Below the pieces are notes generated by a model. It saw nothing but the letters and a program-made list of their open reading frames with translations. It searched no databases and was not told the DNA's origin. From the NCBI GenBank assembly GCA_964482035.1, contig CAYZVC010000002.1, positions 62,001 to 126,000 on the forward strand: 64,000 bases of DNA, read 5' to 3'. A program made the position numbers and the translations under genes. The DNA comes from JANJWP01 sp964482035. GTDB lineage: Bacteria; Patescibacteriota; Gracilibacteria; BD1-5; UBA2023. Positions 35,387 through 45,500 of this stretch are shown piece after piece (position 1 is the stretch's first letter; each line of letters starts with the position of its first letter).

Positions 35387-35929
35387 ATGAAAGACTTCTT
35401 CGAAGCCTACCGTAAGAGCGCGTCCAAAAAGAACGCCGCCATCGTCGTTTCCGCCCTCGTCTTCGCGGTTTCGGTCAACGCCCTCATCTTCGGTACCGAT
35501 ACCGGGGTCCGCCTCCAGACCTCCGCAGTAGAATACGCCGCCGGCACCAAGGCAGCGGACGCTAAGGCCGACCTTTCCCTCGTTTCCGCGGGAACCGGTT
35601 CCGACATGGTCAAGCTCAAGCTCGACCGTGACGCCAAGGGCGTAAAGGAAATCCGCGCGACCCTCGTTTCGGATTCTTCGGCCCTCAAGATTAAGGACGT
35701 CTTCTCCACCGACAAGACCGCCGAGGTTACCAAGATCGGCAATGTCGACGGCATGATGCTCGTAAACATCCGCTTCGCTGCCCCGCACGACGTCGCCGCC
35801 GGCACCGAACTCGCTACCGCCGCATACGCCAAGACCGGCTCGGGCAAGACCCAAATCGGCCTCGTGGAAACTTCCTTCGTTTCCGAAGGCGGCGAATACG
35901 AGCTCACGAGTTCGGCTATCGAGTTGTAA
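35387..35929 (+). CDS. Membrane-anchored exported protein, cohesin-like fold possible
   Basis: 180 residues. A basic cytoplasmic start is followed by one membrane helix (NAAIVVSALVFAVSVNALIF) and an all-beta domain (MVKLKLDRDAKGVKEIRATL ... MMLVNIRFAAPHDVAAGTEL) that recalls the layout of cohesin or other Ig-like modules; this is a weak, fold-level guess. No UGA. No Shine-Dalgarno site. TAA stop; followed by an unusual long hairpin. Confidence 0.65.
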   Translation: MKDFFEAYRKSASKKNAAIVVSALVFAVSVNALIFGTDTGVRLQTSAVEYAAGTKAADAKADLSLVSAGTGSDMVKLKLDRDAKGVKEIRATLVSDSSALKIKDVFSTDKTAEVTKIGNVDGMMLVNIRFAAPHDVAAGTELATAAYAKTGSGKTQIGLVETSFVSEGGEYELTSSAIEL

Positions 35930-35942
35930 AACCCTCCGTGCT

Positions 35943-36033
35943 CGGTTCGATTCGTGACCGAGTCCGGCTCATGCCGGTTCCGGAAATCGCCGGACCCCGT
36001 TCACGAATCGAACCGCCCCGCAAGGGGCTTTTT
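35943..36033 (+). terminator. Long nested hairpin plus terminator downstream of the 35387 gene
   Basis: CGGTTCGATTCGTGA (35943-35957) pairs perfectly with 36001-36015; inside, GTCCGGC (35962-35968) pairs with GCCGGAC (35989-35995). Directly behind follows GCCCC-GCAA-GGGGC-TTTTT (36015-36033), a standard terminator that shares its first base with the long stem. Confidence 0.75.
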
Positions 36034-36141
36034 CATTCCGGAACGAAAAACCGCATCTCGGCTTGGCATATCGGCAAGGCGCGGTATTCTTCCGCCATTC
36101 CCGATTCTGAGACGAATCCTTACTAAGAAACCAGAAACCCC

Positions 36142-37551
36142 ATGAAAAAAGACACCGTTCTCGAAAACGTCCGCATCGACAAGCTCGTTTTCGGCGGAAA
36201 GGGCCTCGCCCAGCACGAAGACGGACGCAAGATCATGGTCACCGGCGGCGCCATTCCGGGCCAGGTGGTCAATCTCCGCGTTCTCAAATCCAAAAAGAAC
36301 TACCTCGAAGCGCAGATTATCGACATCGTGGCAAAATCTCCTTTCGAAGGCGAACTCCCCGCGCACTACCAGGTCTACGGCGGATGCAAGTGGCTCCCCA
36401 TCCAGTATTCCAAACAGCTCGAAATCAAGGAGGAACAGGTCAAGGACGCGCTCCGCGTTATCCGTGACCGGCTCTCGGACACCGTTTTCCACCCCATCGT
36501 CGCCTCGCCGGAAATTTACGGGTACCGCAACAAGGTCGAATTCTCCTGGGGGAAATACATCTCCGCCAAAGAGGGCGTCCACGACGAGTTCCGTTTCGGT
36601 TTCCACAAGCAGGGCGAATTCGACCGCATCGTCGACTGCGATTACTGCGTTCTCGCCGACGACCGCATCAACGAAATCTTCGCGGTCGTGCGCGACTACT
36701 CGCGCGATTCGGGCATCCCCACTTACGACCCCAAGACCCAGGTGGGCTTCTGGAGGCATTTCGTCGTCCGCAAGTCGAAGACGACCGGCGCTACCATGCT
36801 CGTGTTCTCGGCCAATACCGCCTACGAAGGTTATACCCGCAAAGAAGAAGGCGAACTTCTCGTGTTCGTCCGCCAGGTACTCGTGGCGAAGTTTCCGGAA
36901 ATCGAATCGGTATACCTCCTCCGCAATACCGGCAAGGCCGACATCGTCACGGGAGAAGCCATCAAGCTCCACGGTTCCGACACCATCGTCGAAACCCTCC
37001 TCGGCCTCCAATTCGAAATCCATCCGAAAAGCTTCTTCCAGACCAACTCCCTGGGTGCGGAAAAGCTCTACGAAACCACGCTCGCCAACCTGAAATCGGA
37101 AGGCGGAATCCTTCTCGACCTCTACGCGGGAACCGGCACCATCGGCATTCTCCTCGCGAAGCGTTTCGCCAAGGTGCATTCGGTCGAACTCATTCCGGAA
37201 GCCAGCGCCGACGGCGCGCGTAACGCGGCACGCAACGGCGTGGACAACGTCGAATTCTTCGCCGGAAAGGCCGAAGATTTCGTAAAATCGTTCCTCGATT
37301 CGGGCAAGAAGGCCGACGCGATCATCGTCGACCCGCCGCGCGACGGCATGCACCCTTCGGCGCCCAAGACCATCCTCGAATTCAAGGCGAAGGAAATCGT
37401 CTACGTGAGCTGCAATCCGGCAACCCTCGCCCGCGACCTCGAAATCATGCTCGAATCCGGCGAATACCGCATTACCGACGTGACTCCGGTTGACATGTTC
37501 CCGCATACGCACCACATCGAAACCGTCGCCCGCCTCGAACGGGTGGCATAA
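36142..37551 (+). CDS. TrmA/RumA-family RNA (uracil-5-)-methyltransferase
   Basis: 469 residues. SAM-dependent methylation of a uridine in rRNA or tRNA. Domains: N-terminal TRAM-like beta barrel (LENVRIDKLVFGGKGLAQHE), a middle insert, and the Rossmann methyltransferase with LLDLYAGTGTIGILLAK, ADAIIVDPPRDGMHPSAPKT and the catalytic Cys in IVYVSCNPATLARDL. RumA enzymes bind an Fe-S cluster through four cysteines; here only the GGCKW-type cysteine is clear in that region, so the cluster is probably lost. The target base cannot be assigned. No UGA; TAA stop. Confidence 0.88.
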   Translation: MKKDTVLENVRIDKLVFGGKGLAQHEDGRKIMVTGGAIPGQVVNLRVLKSKKNYLEAQIIDIVAKSPFEGELPAHYQVYGGCKWLPIQYSKQLEIKEEQVKDALRVIRDRLSDTVFHPIVASPEIYGYRNKVEFSWGKYISAKEGVHDEFRFGFHKQGEFDRIVDCDYCVLADDRINEIFAVVRDYSRDSGIPTYDPKTQVGFWRHFVVRKSKTTGATMLVFSANTAYEGYTRKEEGELLVFVRQVLVAKFPEIESVYLLRNTGKADIVTGEAIKLHGSDTIVETLLGLQFEIHPKSFFQTNSLGAEKLYETTLANLKSEGGILLDLYAGTGTIGILLAKRFAKVHSVELIPEASADGARNAARNGVDNVEFFAGKAEDFVKSFLDSGKKADAIIVDPPRDGMHPSAPKTILEFKAKEIVYVSCNPATLARDLEIMLESGEYRITDVTPVDMFPHTHHIETVARLERVA

Positions 37552-37564
37552 TCGCAAGCAAATG

Positions 37565-37594
37565 AAAACCGCCCCGGAATGGGGCGGTTTTTTT
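37565..37594. terminator. Terminator between the methyltransferase and the 37643 gene
   Basis: AAAACCGCCCC/GGGGCGGTTTT with TTTTTTT on the plus strand; convergent genes. Confidence 0.88.
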
Positions 37595-37642
37595 GGTGTC
37601 GGGCGGCCGATTCGAGGTTCTCGAACGGCAGGCCGGCGAACG

Positions 37643-37846
37643 TCACTGCTTGGCTTCTTTTCGGGCCTTGATTCGCTTGGTCGCCCATTCGTACAAATCC
37701 ACGCATGCGCCGGCGGTGACCAAGAGGGCCACCAAGCATATCACGAAACCCATGAGATAGGCGCTCGAGTCGTTTCCGTCGGCGTTCCAACACATCGACG
37801 AGACGTTCGAATTTGCCGAGCAGGCCGCGAGAAACGTGGTACTCAT
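37643..37846 (-). CDS. Small single-pass membrane protein, Shine-Dalgarno class, ends in UGA
   Basis: 67 residues: a Ser/Asn/Cys-containing start (MSTTFLAACSANSNVSSMC), one membrane helix (YLMGFVICLVALLVTAGAC) and a basic tail (WATKRIKARKEAKQ). The start overlaps the previous gene's stop as ATGA (37843-37846) with AAGGAG upstream, the hallmark of translational coupling. The stop is UGA at 37643; as glycine it would run through the terminator and antisense into the methyltransferase gene. Confidence 0.75.
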   Translation of the reverse strand: MSTTFLAACSANSNVSSMCWNADGNDSSAYLMGFVICLVALLVTAGACVDLYEWATKRIKARKEAKQ

Positions 37847-38397
37847 TGCTTTTCTCCTTCTTCCGGCAAGACGATTTCGCATTCCCGATAGGGGATGCGC
37901 CACTTCAGACCCGGAGCTTCTTCGAGACAGCGCACCGAGAGGAACGACTCTTTCGTACTGGAATACCGGGTGACGTCAGTCCATCCGCGGGAGAATCCGC
38001 GACGCCAAGCGTATCCTGCCTCCGCCTCGGTATCGCTCCAGTACAGTCCCATCTGGCCGACGTCGCCGACGGAGAGCGAAGGGTCGGTTTCCGGCCATTC
38101 CGGAGGAAGTTCGACCCAAACGCCCGCCAACGGCAATCCCAGGGTTTCGTAAGGAAGTCGGGGCGGATGGTTCTCGGCGAGAATGGAATCCCATTCGGCA
38201 TCCGTCGGCATCCGTTTCCGGGCCTTCGCGGTTTCCCGCTTGGCCGCGGCCCATTTGAAGTGTTGCTCTCCGGCGCCTTCGCCTTCGAGCAGTTCGATGA
38301 CGTCGCGGAGCGGGTTGGTTTTGACCCGTTGTCCGCCTATCGTCGTTTCTTCCCATCCGCTCGAATCGATGCGGAAATTCGATTTTTCCAGCCTCAT
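37843..38397 (-). CDS. FISUMP/FGE-like domain protein, Shine-Dalgarno class, ends in UGA
   Basis: 184 residues. The second half has the layout of Fibrobacter-type paralogous (FISUMP) or formylglycine-enzyme-like domains: KRMPTDAEWDSIL, LPLAGVWVELPPEWPETD, VGQMGLYWSDTEAEAGYAWR, and the ending SFLSVRCLEE. No signal peptide. AAGGAG seven bases before the start, TTGACA-N16-TAAAAA promoter. Its UGA stop is part of an ATGA overlap with the next gene. Reading that UGA as glycine keeps the frame open for more than 500 codons antisense through the methyltransferase. Confidence 0.7.
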   Translation of the reverse strand: MRLEKSNFRIDSSGWEETTIGGQRVKTNPLRDVIELLEGEGAGEQHFKWAAAKRETAKARKRMPTDAEWDSILAENHPPRLPYETLGLPLAGVWVELPPEWPETDPSLSVGDVGQMGLYWSDTEAEAGYAWRRGFSRGWTDVTRYSSTKESFLSVRCLEEAPGLKWRIPYRECEIVLPEEGEKQ

Positions 38398-38430
38398 GCG
38401 AGTCTCCTTCCGTATTTGTTTGATGAGGCA

Positions 38431-38458
38431 TTTTTACTCGCCCGAACCCCTTTGTCAA
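38431..38458 (-). promoter_or_regulatory. Promoter of the ATGA-coupled pair
   Basis: TTGACA, 16 bases, TAAAAA on the minus strand. Confidence 0.7.
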
Positions 38459-38466
38459 ACTCTCTA

Positions 38467-38493
38467 TTGACGATTGCCATATTTCATTAATAT
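38467..38493 (+). promoter_or_regulatory. Promoter of the 38527 giant gene
   Basis: TTGACG, 15 bases, TAATAT; divergent from the 38431-38458 promoter, with the two -35 boxes only 8 bases apart. Confidence 0.65.
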
Positions 38494-38526
38494 TCAACTT
38501 CGAACACCATCTTTTTCCTTTGAATC

Positions 38527-41500
38527 ATGCGCTCTTCCAGAGCCAAGAACTTCATGCTTGCCGCGACGCTCTCGTCCGCGCTCGCCGTCTCTTCTTCCAC
38601 GGTTAGAAAACCCGATACCGATCCCGAATTCGAACGCCTCTTCGTCAAAGAACGGGCCGAATCCATCCTCGCCTCCGGCGCCTACAAGCCCGGAAAGGAA
38701 CTCCTCAAGGACGAAGTGCGTCCGCTTCTTTCGCAGTTCCGCATCGTTCGCGGCGATACGCCCGCCGGCCTCGCTTCGAAACATTCCATCTCGCTCGACG
38801 AATTCGTTTCTTTGAACCGCCTTTTCGCCGCGCCCGCGTTTTCGGGTTCGAAGAAGGTGCCGATTCTCAGGATAGGGGAGCCGTACTACGCGCCCACCGA
38901 CCCGGCCGCCGTGCGTCCGTTTTTTGCCAAGGTATCGCGTCTCGAAAAGGCTTCGCGCGTGGCTGACGCCATCGGCAACGGCACCGACATCCGCAAGATC
39001 CGCCGCATTTCCGGCGACGCGTTTTTTCCGAAAGAGCCGGAATGCCTCGGTATGGGCGAAGTCCTTTCGTCGATGCTCGAAATGCAGAAGAACGAGTTCG
39101 ATCCGCTTCTTCCGGTCATCGTCGACCCCCGCATCGAACGCACCGCTTCGTGCGCGAACCTCATCAAGAACACGTTCATCCAGTCGTGCAACCTCAAGTA
39201 CTACACGGAGAAGCAGCGCAAGATGCTCCTCACCCAAGACCTCCACGCCTGGGTACTCGTAAAGAAGCTCCGTGACGAATTCGGGTACGAGCAGTCGCAC
39301 GCGACGCTCATGGGCGCGTTCAACCTTTCCGCGTTCCACGATTTCAATCCGATCACCGATCCGAAGAAGAAGGAAGCCTACGAATCCGAAATCATGGAAG
39401 TCTATTCGTATCTCCGCGACGAGGCCCCGCAGGGTTCCATCGTGCCGATGTACTTCCAGTGAAGCCTCTCCAAGGCCGCCGTTCTCGGCGAATACCGCAA
39501 GGCCGACCCGCACCTGAACACCCACCAGACGATGTTCGCGGGCAATATCGACTGGTCGCTGAAAGCTTCCGACATCCCGGTCATCCGCGATGCCAAACGG
39601 CTGCCGTTCGGACACGACGCCGCCAAATTGAACGCCGAAATCACCGACGTTTCGACCGCCATCGAAAACCTCGAAACCCGTCTCGTTTCCGATAGGGAAA
39701 AAGTGCTCTCGAGCCTCGATCCCATCCGCAACCCGAACCTCGTCCGCCACATGGATTCGGTTCCGCGCCTTTTGACGAACGCGTTCAAGGACCCGCGCCT
39801 CGACGCCTATCTCAAGAACCTTCCCGAAAAGACCAAGGCGTCCCTTCCGCAGGGCGTCGTCACCGACGGCGTCGTCGACCGCGAGAAGTTCGTCACCCTC
39901 GTCCGCGCCACCATCCGCAACGGCATCATGAACGGTACGCTCACCATCGACGCGCTCAAGAACGCCGTGGCGTGGTACAAGATGCCGGAAGGCGATTTGC
40001 CGATGTTCGAAGCGCGCCTTTCGCACGCCGCGTCCCTCGCGGAAAAGCGCCGCGAAATCGCCCACGCCCTCGAAGCCGGAACCGTCCTCAAACTCGCCGA
40101 TTACGGTCCGACCGCATCCGGGAACCCGATGGTCGTCGAAGCCGCGTCTTCGTACACCAAGACTTCCGGAGAACTGGCCACCCTCAAGACGAAGCTCACC
40201 ACCATCCGCGCGACCCTCGAGGCTCCCAATACCGTTTCGCGTTCGGCGGTCGACATGATGATCGACTTCGTCGCGAGCCGTGCCGACTTCCGCAGTTCTT
40301 TCGGTCCGAATTTCCGCAATACCGTTTTCGCCGGCTTTGCGCGGTATCCCGAAATGGTCGAAGTCGAAGTGAACGGCAAGAAGCTCGACATGAAGGCCGA
40401 ACTCGTCGCGTTCAAGGCGGGAAAACCGCTCACCGTCGTCACTCCGGCCGATTCGGTCCGCCTCACCGGGCCGATGATGCTCGACGGTGAAATCCAAGCG
40501 ACGCACGAAGACGAAGCCCGCGCCAAGCGCATGAACGCGCGTACCCGCTTTTTCTACGAGTTTGCCGCGACGATCTACCTGCCTACCGAAGTGCTCACGC
40601 CCAAGGAAGACACCCTTCCGGAGCGCACTGACTTCGACGGGCCGGAATCCGATCTTTCCCAGAAATACCTCTACTCTCTGCGCCACGGCGACACCCTCGT
40701 GTCGGTTTTGAAGAACCGCATCGCCCGCTACGAAGGTATTTCCGCCTCCGACCCCAAGCGCGTCCAAAAGATCAACGAGCACTACAAGTGGCAGCTGCGC
40801 GGTCTCAAGATGGACGGGTTCATGCAGACGGAAAGCGAATTCAACCCGGGCGCGGTCAACGAAAACCGTATCATTCCGTACTACGACGTCCGCACGGTTC
40901 CGGCCGTTTGGAAGAAATACCTCGCCGACCGCCGCATCGCCGACCTCGAGTTCGAACGTACCGTCGCCATCCCGTACCTCCGCGTCAGCACCATCGACGG
41001 AGCGGGCATCGACACCAAGCGCAAGCTCTTCCGCGAAATCACCGACCGCATCCAGGCTTCGGAATCCCGGATGGTCGAATTGCCGGCGCTCCGCGAAGTG
41101 CTGAGTTTCAACGACTTCCAGTACGAGCTCTTCATGAAGCGCTTCTTCGAACGTTCGCTCAACGACTCCAAGGCTTCCGAAAGCTCGGATTTCTTCCGCG
41201 ACATCCGCCCGAACCGCAACTTCTACATCCGCTACGAAGATTTGGCCGACATCGCTGCCGAAATCTCCGACGCCACGGCGCTTTCCGTTCCGGAACTGAA
41301 GGCCGTCGACTCCGACGTCATCGAAGCCGTCATCAAGAACCGTCACAATGCCTCGCTCGCCAAGAACATCCTCGCGACCGAGACGTACGCCGTGGAAGGG
41401 GGGACCGGTTTCCGTACCGTCCTCAAGCGCCTCGGCGGAAAATCGAAGGGCGATTTCCAAATCCGCCTCATCGAACTCACCGACTACGAAACCGTCGTGA

Positions 41501-42507
41501 AGGGCGGCAAAGTCTACCGCGTCGAAGCCGGAAAGGAAGTCCCGGTTGAATGGCCGAGCCTCAAGAACCTCCGCGACGCCACGAATGCCGTCTTTACCGA
41601 AGACATCTCGAAAATCGCCGCCAAGCGGCTGGGCGGCACCGCGTACGAATCCTTCGTGAACGATGCCAAAGAGATGGATCGCCTCCGCGAAATCATCGCC
41701 CAGGACGAAATCTCGTCCAAAGACATGCGCCGCTTCGTAAAGGGCGCAGTCGGCATGATGCGCATCGACTCCGGCGACGCGTCCAACCTCGTCGGCAAGA
41801 CGTTCTCCGCCGCGCTCCTCGATTCGAAGGTCGCGCTTCATTACCGAAAGACGGCGTTCTGGCTTTCGGAAATGGGGGTTCCGTTCGAATACCTCGCCGA
41901 TTCCGACGAGGAACGTTCGAAATACGAACGAACCGTAGGTCTCGTGAACAACCTTTCGGAAGACAAGGTCCTCCTCGCGCTCTTGGAGAATTCCATCATC
42001 CGCATAATGGGCGACGCGCTTTCGTTCCCCATTGCGCCCAAGGACGTCTACGCCAAGCCGAGCAACCCGATCAAGAAGATCTATCAGGAAGTGAAGCACC
42101 AAATCTACTACGACCGTCCGCTCTTCTTCGCGCATTTCGACGAATACCTCGCGTCGGCCAAGTACGCGCTCTCGATCGACGAGAGGTTCCTCCAGCTGGG
42201 AACCGGCGAAGTTTCCCCCGCGAAGGTCGCCAAGCGCCGCGAAATGGTCGCCGCACTCGAGGAATACCGCACTTCCATGGCGGTTGCCAAGAACTTCAAC
42301 GCCGAAGCCTTCAAGTTCTTTCGGGACGCGCGTTTCCGCAAGCTCCTCTCCGAAGCCGGATTGCCGTGGACCCCGTTTCCCACGGCCGAAGAGTTTTCGA
42401 AGGACGCGTTCCGTTCTTCCGTTTTCAACTACGTCGCCAAAATGGAGCGCCGCATCAAACGTGAGAACGACAAGAAGGTCTCGAACCCGGCCAAACCGAA
42501 GGCGTAA
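38527..42507 (+). CDS. Giant exported protein with LysM-like segments (1326 residues)
   Basis: Signal-like start (NFMLAATLSSALAVSSST) followed by a LysM-like segment at about residues 70-105 (FRIVRGDTPAGLASKHSISL) and a second at about 715 (YLYSLRHGDTLVSVLKNRIA), the latter ahead of ESEFNPGAVNENRI, which recalls the ESxFxPxA catalytic motif of lytic transglycosylases. The rest is charged, helical and unrecognised. UGA-glycine at 39460 joins the two parts. A peptidoglycan-bound role is plausible. Codon use is uniform with groEL. No Shine-Dalgarno site. TAA stop. First of three adjacent giant genes. Confidence 0.7.
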
Positions 42508-42571
42508 GGCGTTTTTTGCGCGTACCGAAAAAATAGGGTAAAGTTGGGGGGAAATCGTTATTTTCCCCCTT

Positions 42572-45500
42572 ATGTTCGAATTCCTCTCTTCCGCCAACAA
42601 GTCGACGGTCCAATCCCAGATCGAATATTTCGAGCGCGCGCTTAAGGAGTCCAAGTCTCAGGACGCCTACTACGACCGCCGAGCGTCCTTTCCGGACGAA
42701 ACCTCTTCCAACGAGGCCATCCGCCGTCCTTCCGAAGAATCCATCGGAAAGGCCCGCGAATGGATCGCCGTCCAGCGTAAGGACTATCCGGATTCCAAAG
42801 AAATCCTCGACCTCTGCAAGAGGTGGGAGGAACTTTTCGACGCCTACCAGAAAAAGATGAAGGCGGAACGCGCGGCCATCCAGGCCCAGGGCGCCGAAGC
42901 CCGCGCGCAGATGAAGGCCGGAAACGGCAAGGCTTCGCCGAACGGCGTGAAGAATTTCGACGGCGGGGAGGGGCGCTACGGATACCGGGTCGACACCGGA
43001 TGGGGAAAGAAGGGCGGACCGGCTCCGAAGGCGGAAACCGTCGTCGTCGGCGCTGATGGAACCGCGGCGCCCGCGGATGCCAAACCGGACGAGGGCAAGC
43101 CTTCCGAAACGGTGGTCGCCCAGGCGTCCGCTGAACTTTCGGGGGATTTTCCGCGCCAGTTCAACGAATCGCACCTCAAGGAATTCAAGGACCGCATCGA
43201 TAAGGTCATTGCCAAGCTCGCTCCGCTCGCGACTGAAGAAGGTTCGAAAGACGTGAAGAACCTCGCGGAACTCCGCGCCATTTCGGCAGCGCTCGACGCC
43301 GTACTTAAGAATCCGGACGTCGCGGCCGTTACCAAGCTTCAGGAAGCGATCCTCGCCGTCCTCAAGGACGCCAAGTTCACCAAGGGCCGCAACGACGGCA
43401 AGCCGGACGGGCTCTTCGGTCCGATTACCATGGAAAATCTCGAAAAAGCCGTAAACCTCGCCAAGGAATCCGCCGACGCGCAGGCGGTTCCCGCCGGATC
43501 CGCTCCTTCCGCGACTCCGGGAAATGCCGCCCCGGCCGCCCCGGCTCCGACGAAACCTTCTTCAGGTGGCGTGGAATTCAAAGATTCCGGAAAGATCCGC
43601 CGCGAATTCGCGTATTCGAAGGGTGGAAAGGTCTACATCCTCGGCAAGGACGGAACTCCGGAAATCGTCCGCGTCGAAACGTTCCCGAAAGAACTCGTCG
43701 CGCAGCTCGAAAAGGCCGAAGCCGTAGGTGGAAAATTCGCCGACCTCTTCTTCCTCCTTTCCGCGTACCAGGCCGCATATCCGAAGGCCAACTTCGGCAA
43801 ACGCGCGGCGGAAATCCAAGCCGAGGTCGCCAAAGCGGCCCCGGGCGACGTTCCCGCTCTCGAAAAGATTTTAGCGAAATACCTCGCCGTCTTCACGACC
43901 GACGAAAAGAACGAAGAGAAGATTCAGGAAATTTTCGCCTCCTCTTCCGAACCCGATCGCAAGGCCCGCCTGTTCGCGTTCGTCCGTAGCGAACTCGGGC
44001 AGTACGATCTCGTTTCCTCCGCGATTTCCGAACGCGCCATGGCCGACATGGATATCGGCCCAGAAGAAATGGCCAAGCTTACCGCTCTTGCCCGCCAGTA
44101 TCCGGACTCCCCGAAGAAGGCCCTCGAAGCGCTCAAAGCTTCCGGCGCTCTTGCCGAACGTCTCCGCGTGAACGCCGGATACGGAAACGACGAAAAGGCG
44201 TACCTCGGACTCTTCCGCCGTCTTTCGGATGCGTACGTAGCCGCGAAATCGAACCTCTCCAAAAGCGACGCCCAAATTTCGGAACAGCTCCGCGAAACCC
44301 TCACGAAAGAGAATCGTCTTCAGGATTTCGATAAGGAGAAATCCGCTCTCGAAGGGCGCGTACTCGAACAGTTCCTCTCAGCCGCAGCGGCGAAGGAAAT
44401 CCTCACGCTCAACGTCTCGAAGCGCGGAAACCAGAACAGGACCGAATACGAAATCTTCGGAAAGATCGAAGGCATCGGCGCGTTCGTTCCGTCCGACCGC
44501 ACCGTGGACATCGGCAAGGAAATCGGAATTCTCGTCGCTACCGAACTTGCCGCGTTCGCAGTAGGCGCGCTTACCGTCGGCGCGGGCGCTTGGGCCGTCA
44601 ACGCCGCCGTATACGGAAGCCGCGGAATCCGCCTCGCCGAGCGTGCCGAATGGATCGGTGCCGCCGCCCGCTCCACCAACGTGCTCGCGAAATCCGCCCG
44701 CTGGACCGCTGGAACGGCCATGGAAGGCGTACTCTTCTACGAAGGTGCCAATCTCGCACAGAACGTCATCGAACGTCGCGACTGGTTCGAAGGTGCCGGA
44801 AACCAGAAGGAAATGCTTAAGTCGATGCTTTTCGTGGGCGCACTGAAGGGATTCGCGAAGGTTTCGGCCAAGATTCCGGGCCTCGCCGTCAAGGAAGCTG
44901 ACGGACTCGCGATGGTTTCCGTAAAAAGCGCCACCCGCGTAACGCTCGAAGGTCTCGCCATCGGCGGAATCGGCAACGCGATCGAAGTGACGTTCGAAAA
45001 CGGCGAATGGACCCGTGAGCAGTTCGTCGAAGGCATCATGATGGCGCTCATGTTCCGCGCGCTCGGACGTGCGAAGAATTCGCTCATCCTCAAGCCGAAG
45101 GCCGATGGAACCGTCGCCGTCGCCGAAGAAATTCCTGCGCCCAAGGCTCCGGCTGCAGCTGAACCGGTTCGCGATGCCCGTAAGGCCGAAGCGGACGCCA
45201 TCCGTTCCCTCCGTTCCAAAATCAAGGAAAAGAAAGCCGAACTTTCTGAATCCCGCCGCCTTCTCGAAGGTGGGGAAACCGCAGCCGCGACCAGCGCCCA
45301 GCTGAAGAACCGCATCTTCACGCTCGAACGCGAAATCGCGTCGATGGAGCGTGAAATCGGAACCCGTTCCGCGTACGCTCCGAAGAAATCCGAAGTCGCC
45401 GCCGCCGAATCCGCCACCGGAGCCCTCCGGGAGAAGGCGTCGATCGAAAACGACGTAAAGGAAAACAAGAAGAAAGCATCCGAAGAGACCGATCCGGCGA

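Noticed and set aside
35941..36015. tRNA gene suggested by GGTTCGATTC
   Set aside because: The motif belongs to the 15-base inverted repeat; no acceptor, D or anticodon arm can be folded.
3938..38397. Two mixed genomes in one assembly as the cause of the two gene classes
   Set aside because: The classes alternate gene by gene over more than 50 kb, share divergent promoter regions, terminators and 16-base promoter spacers, so a simple chimera is unlikely; read mapping would still be needed to exclude it fully.
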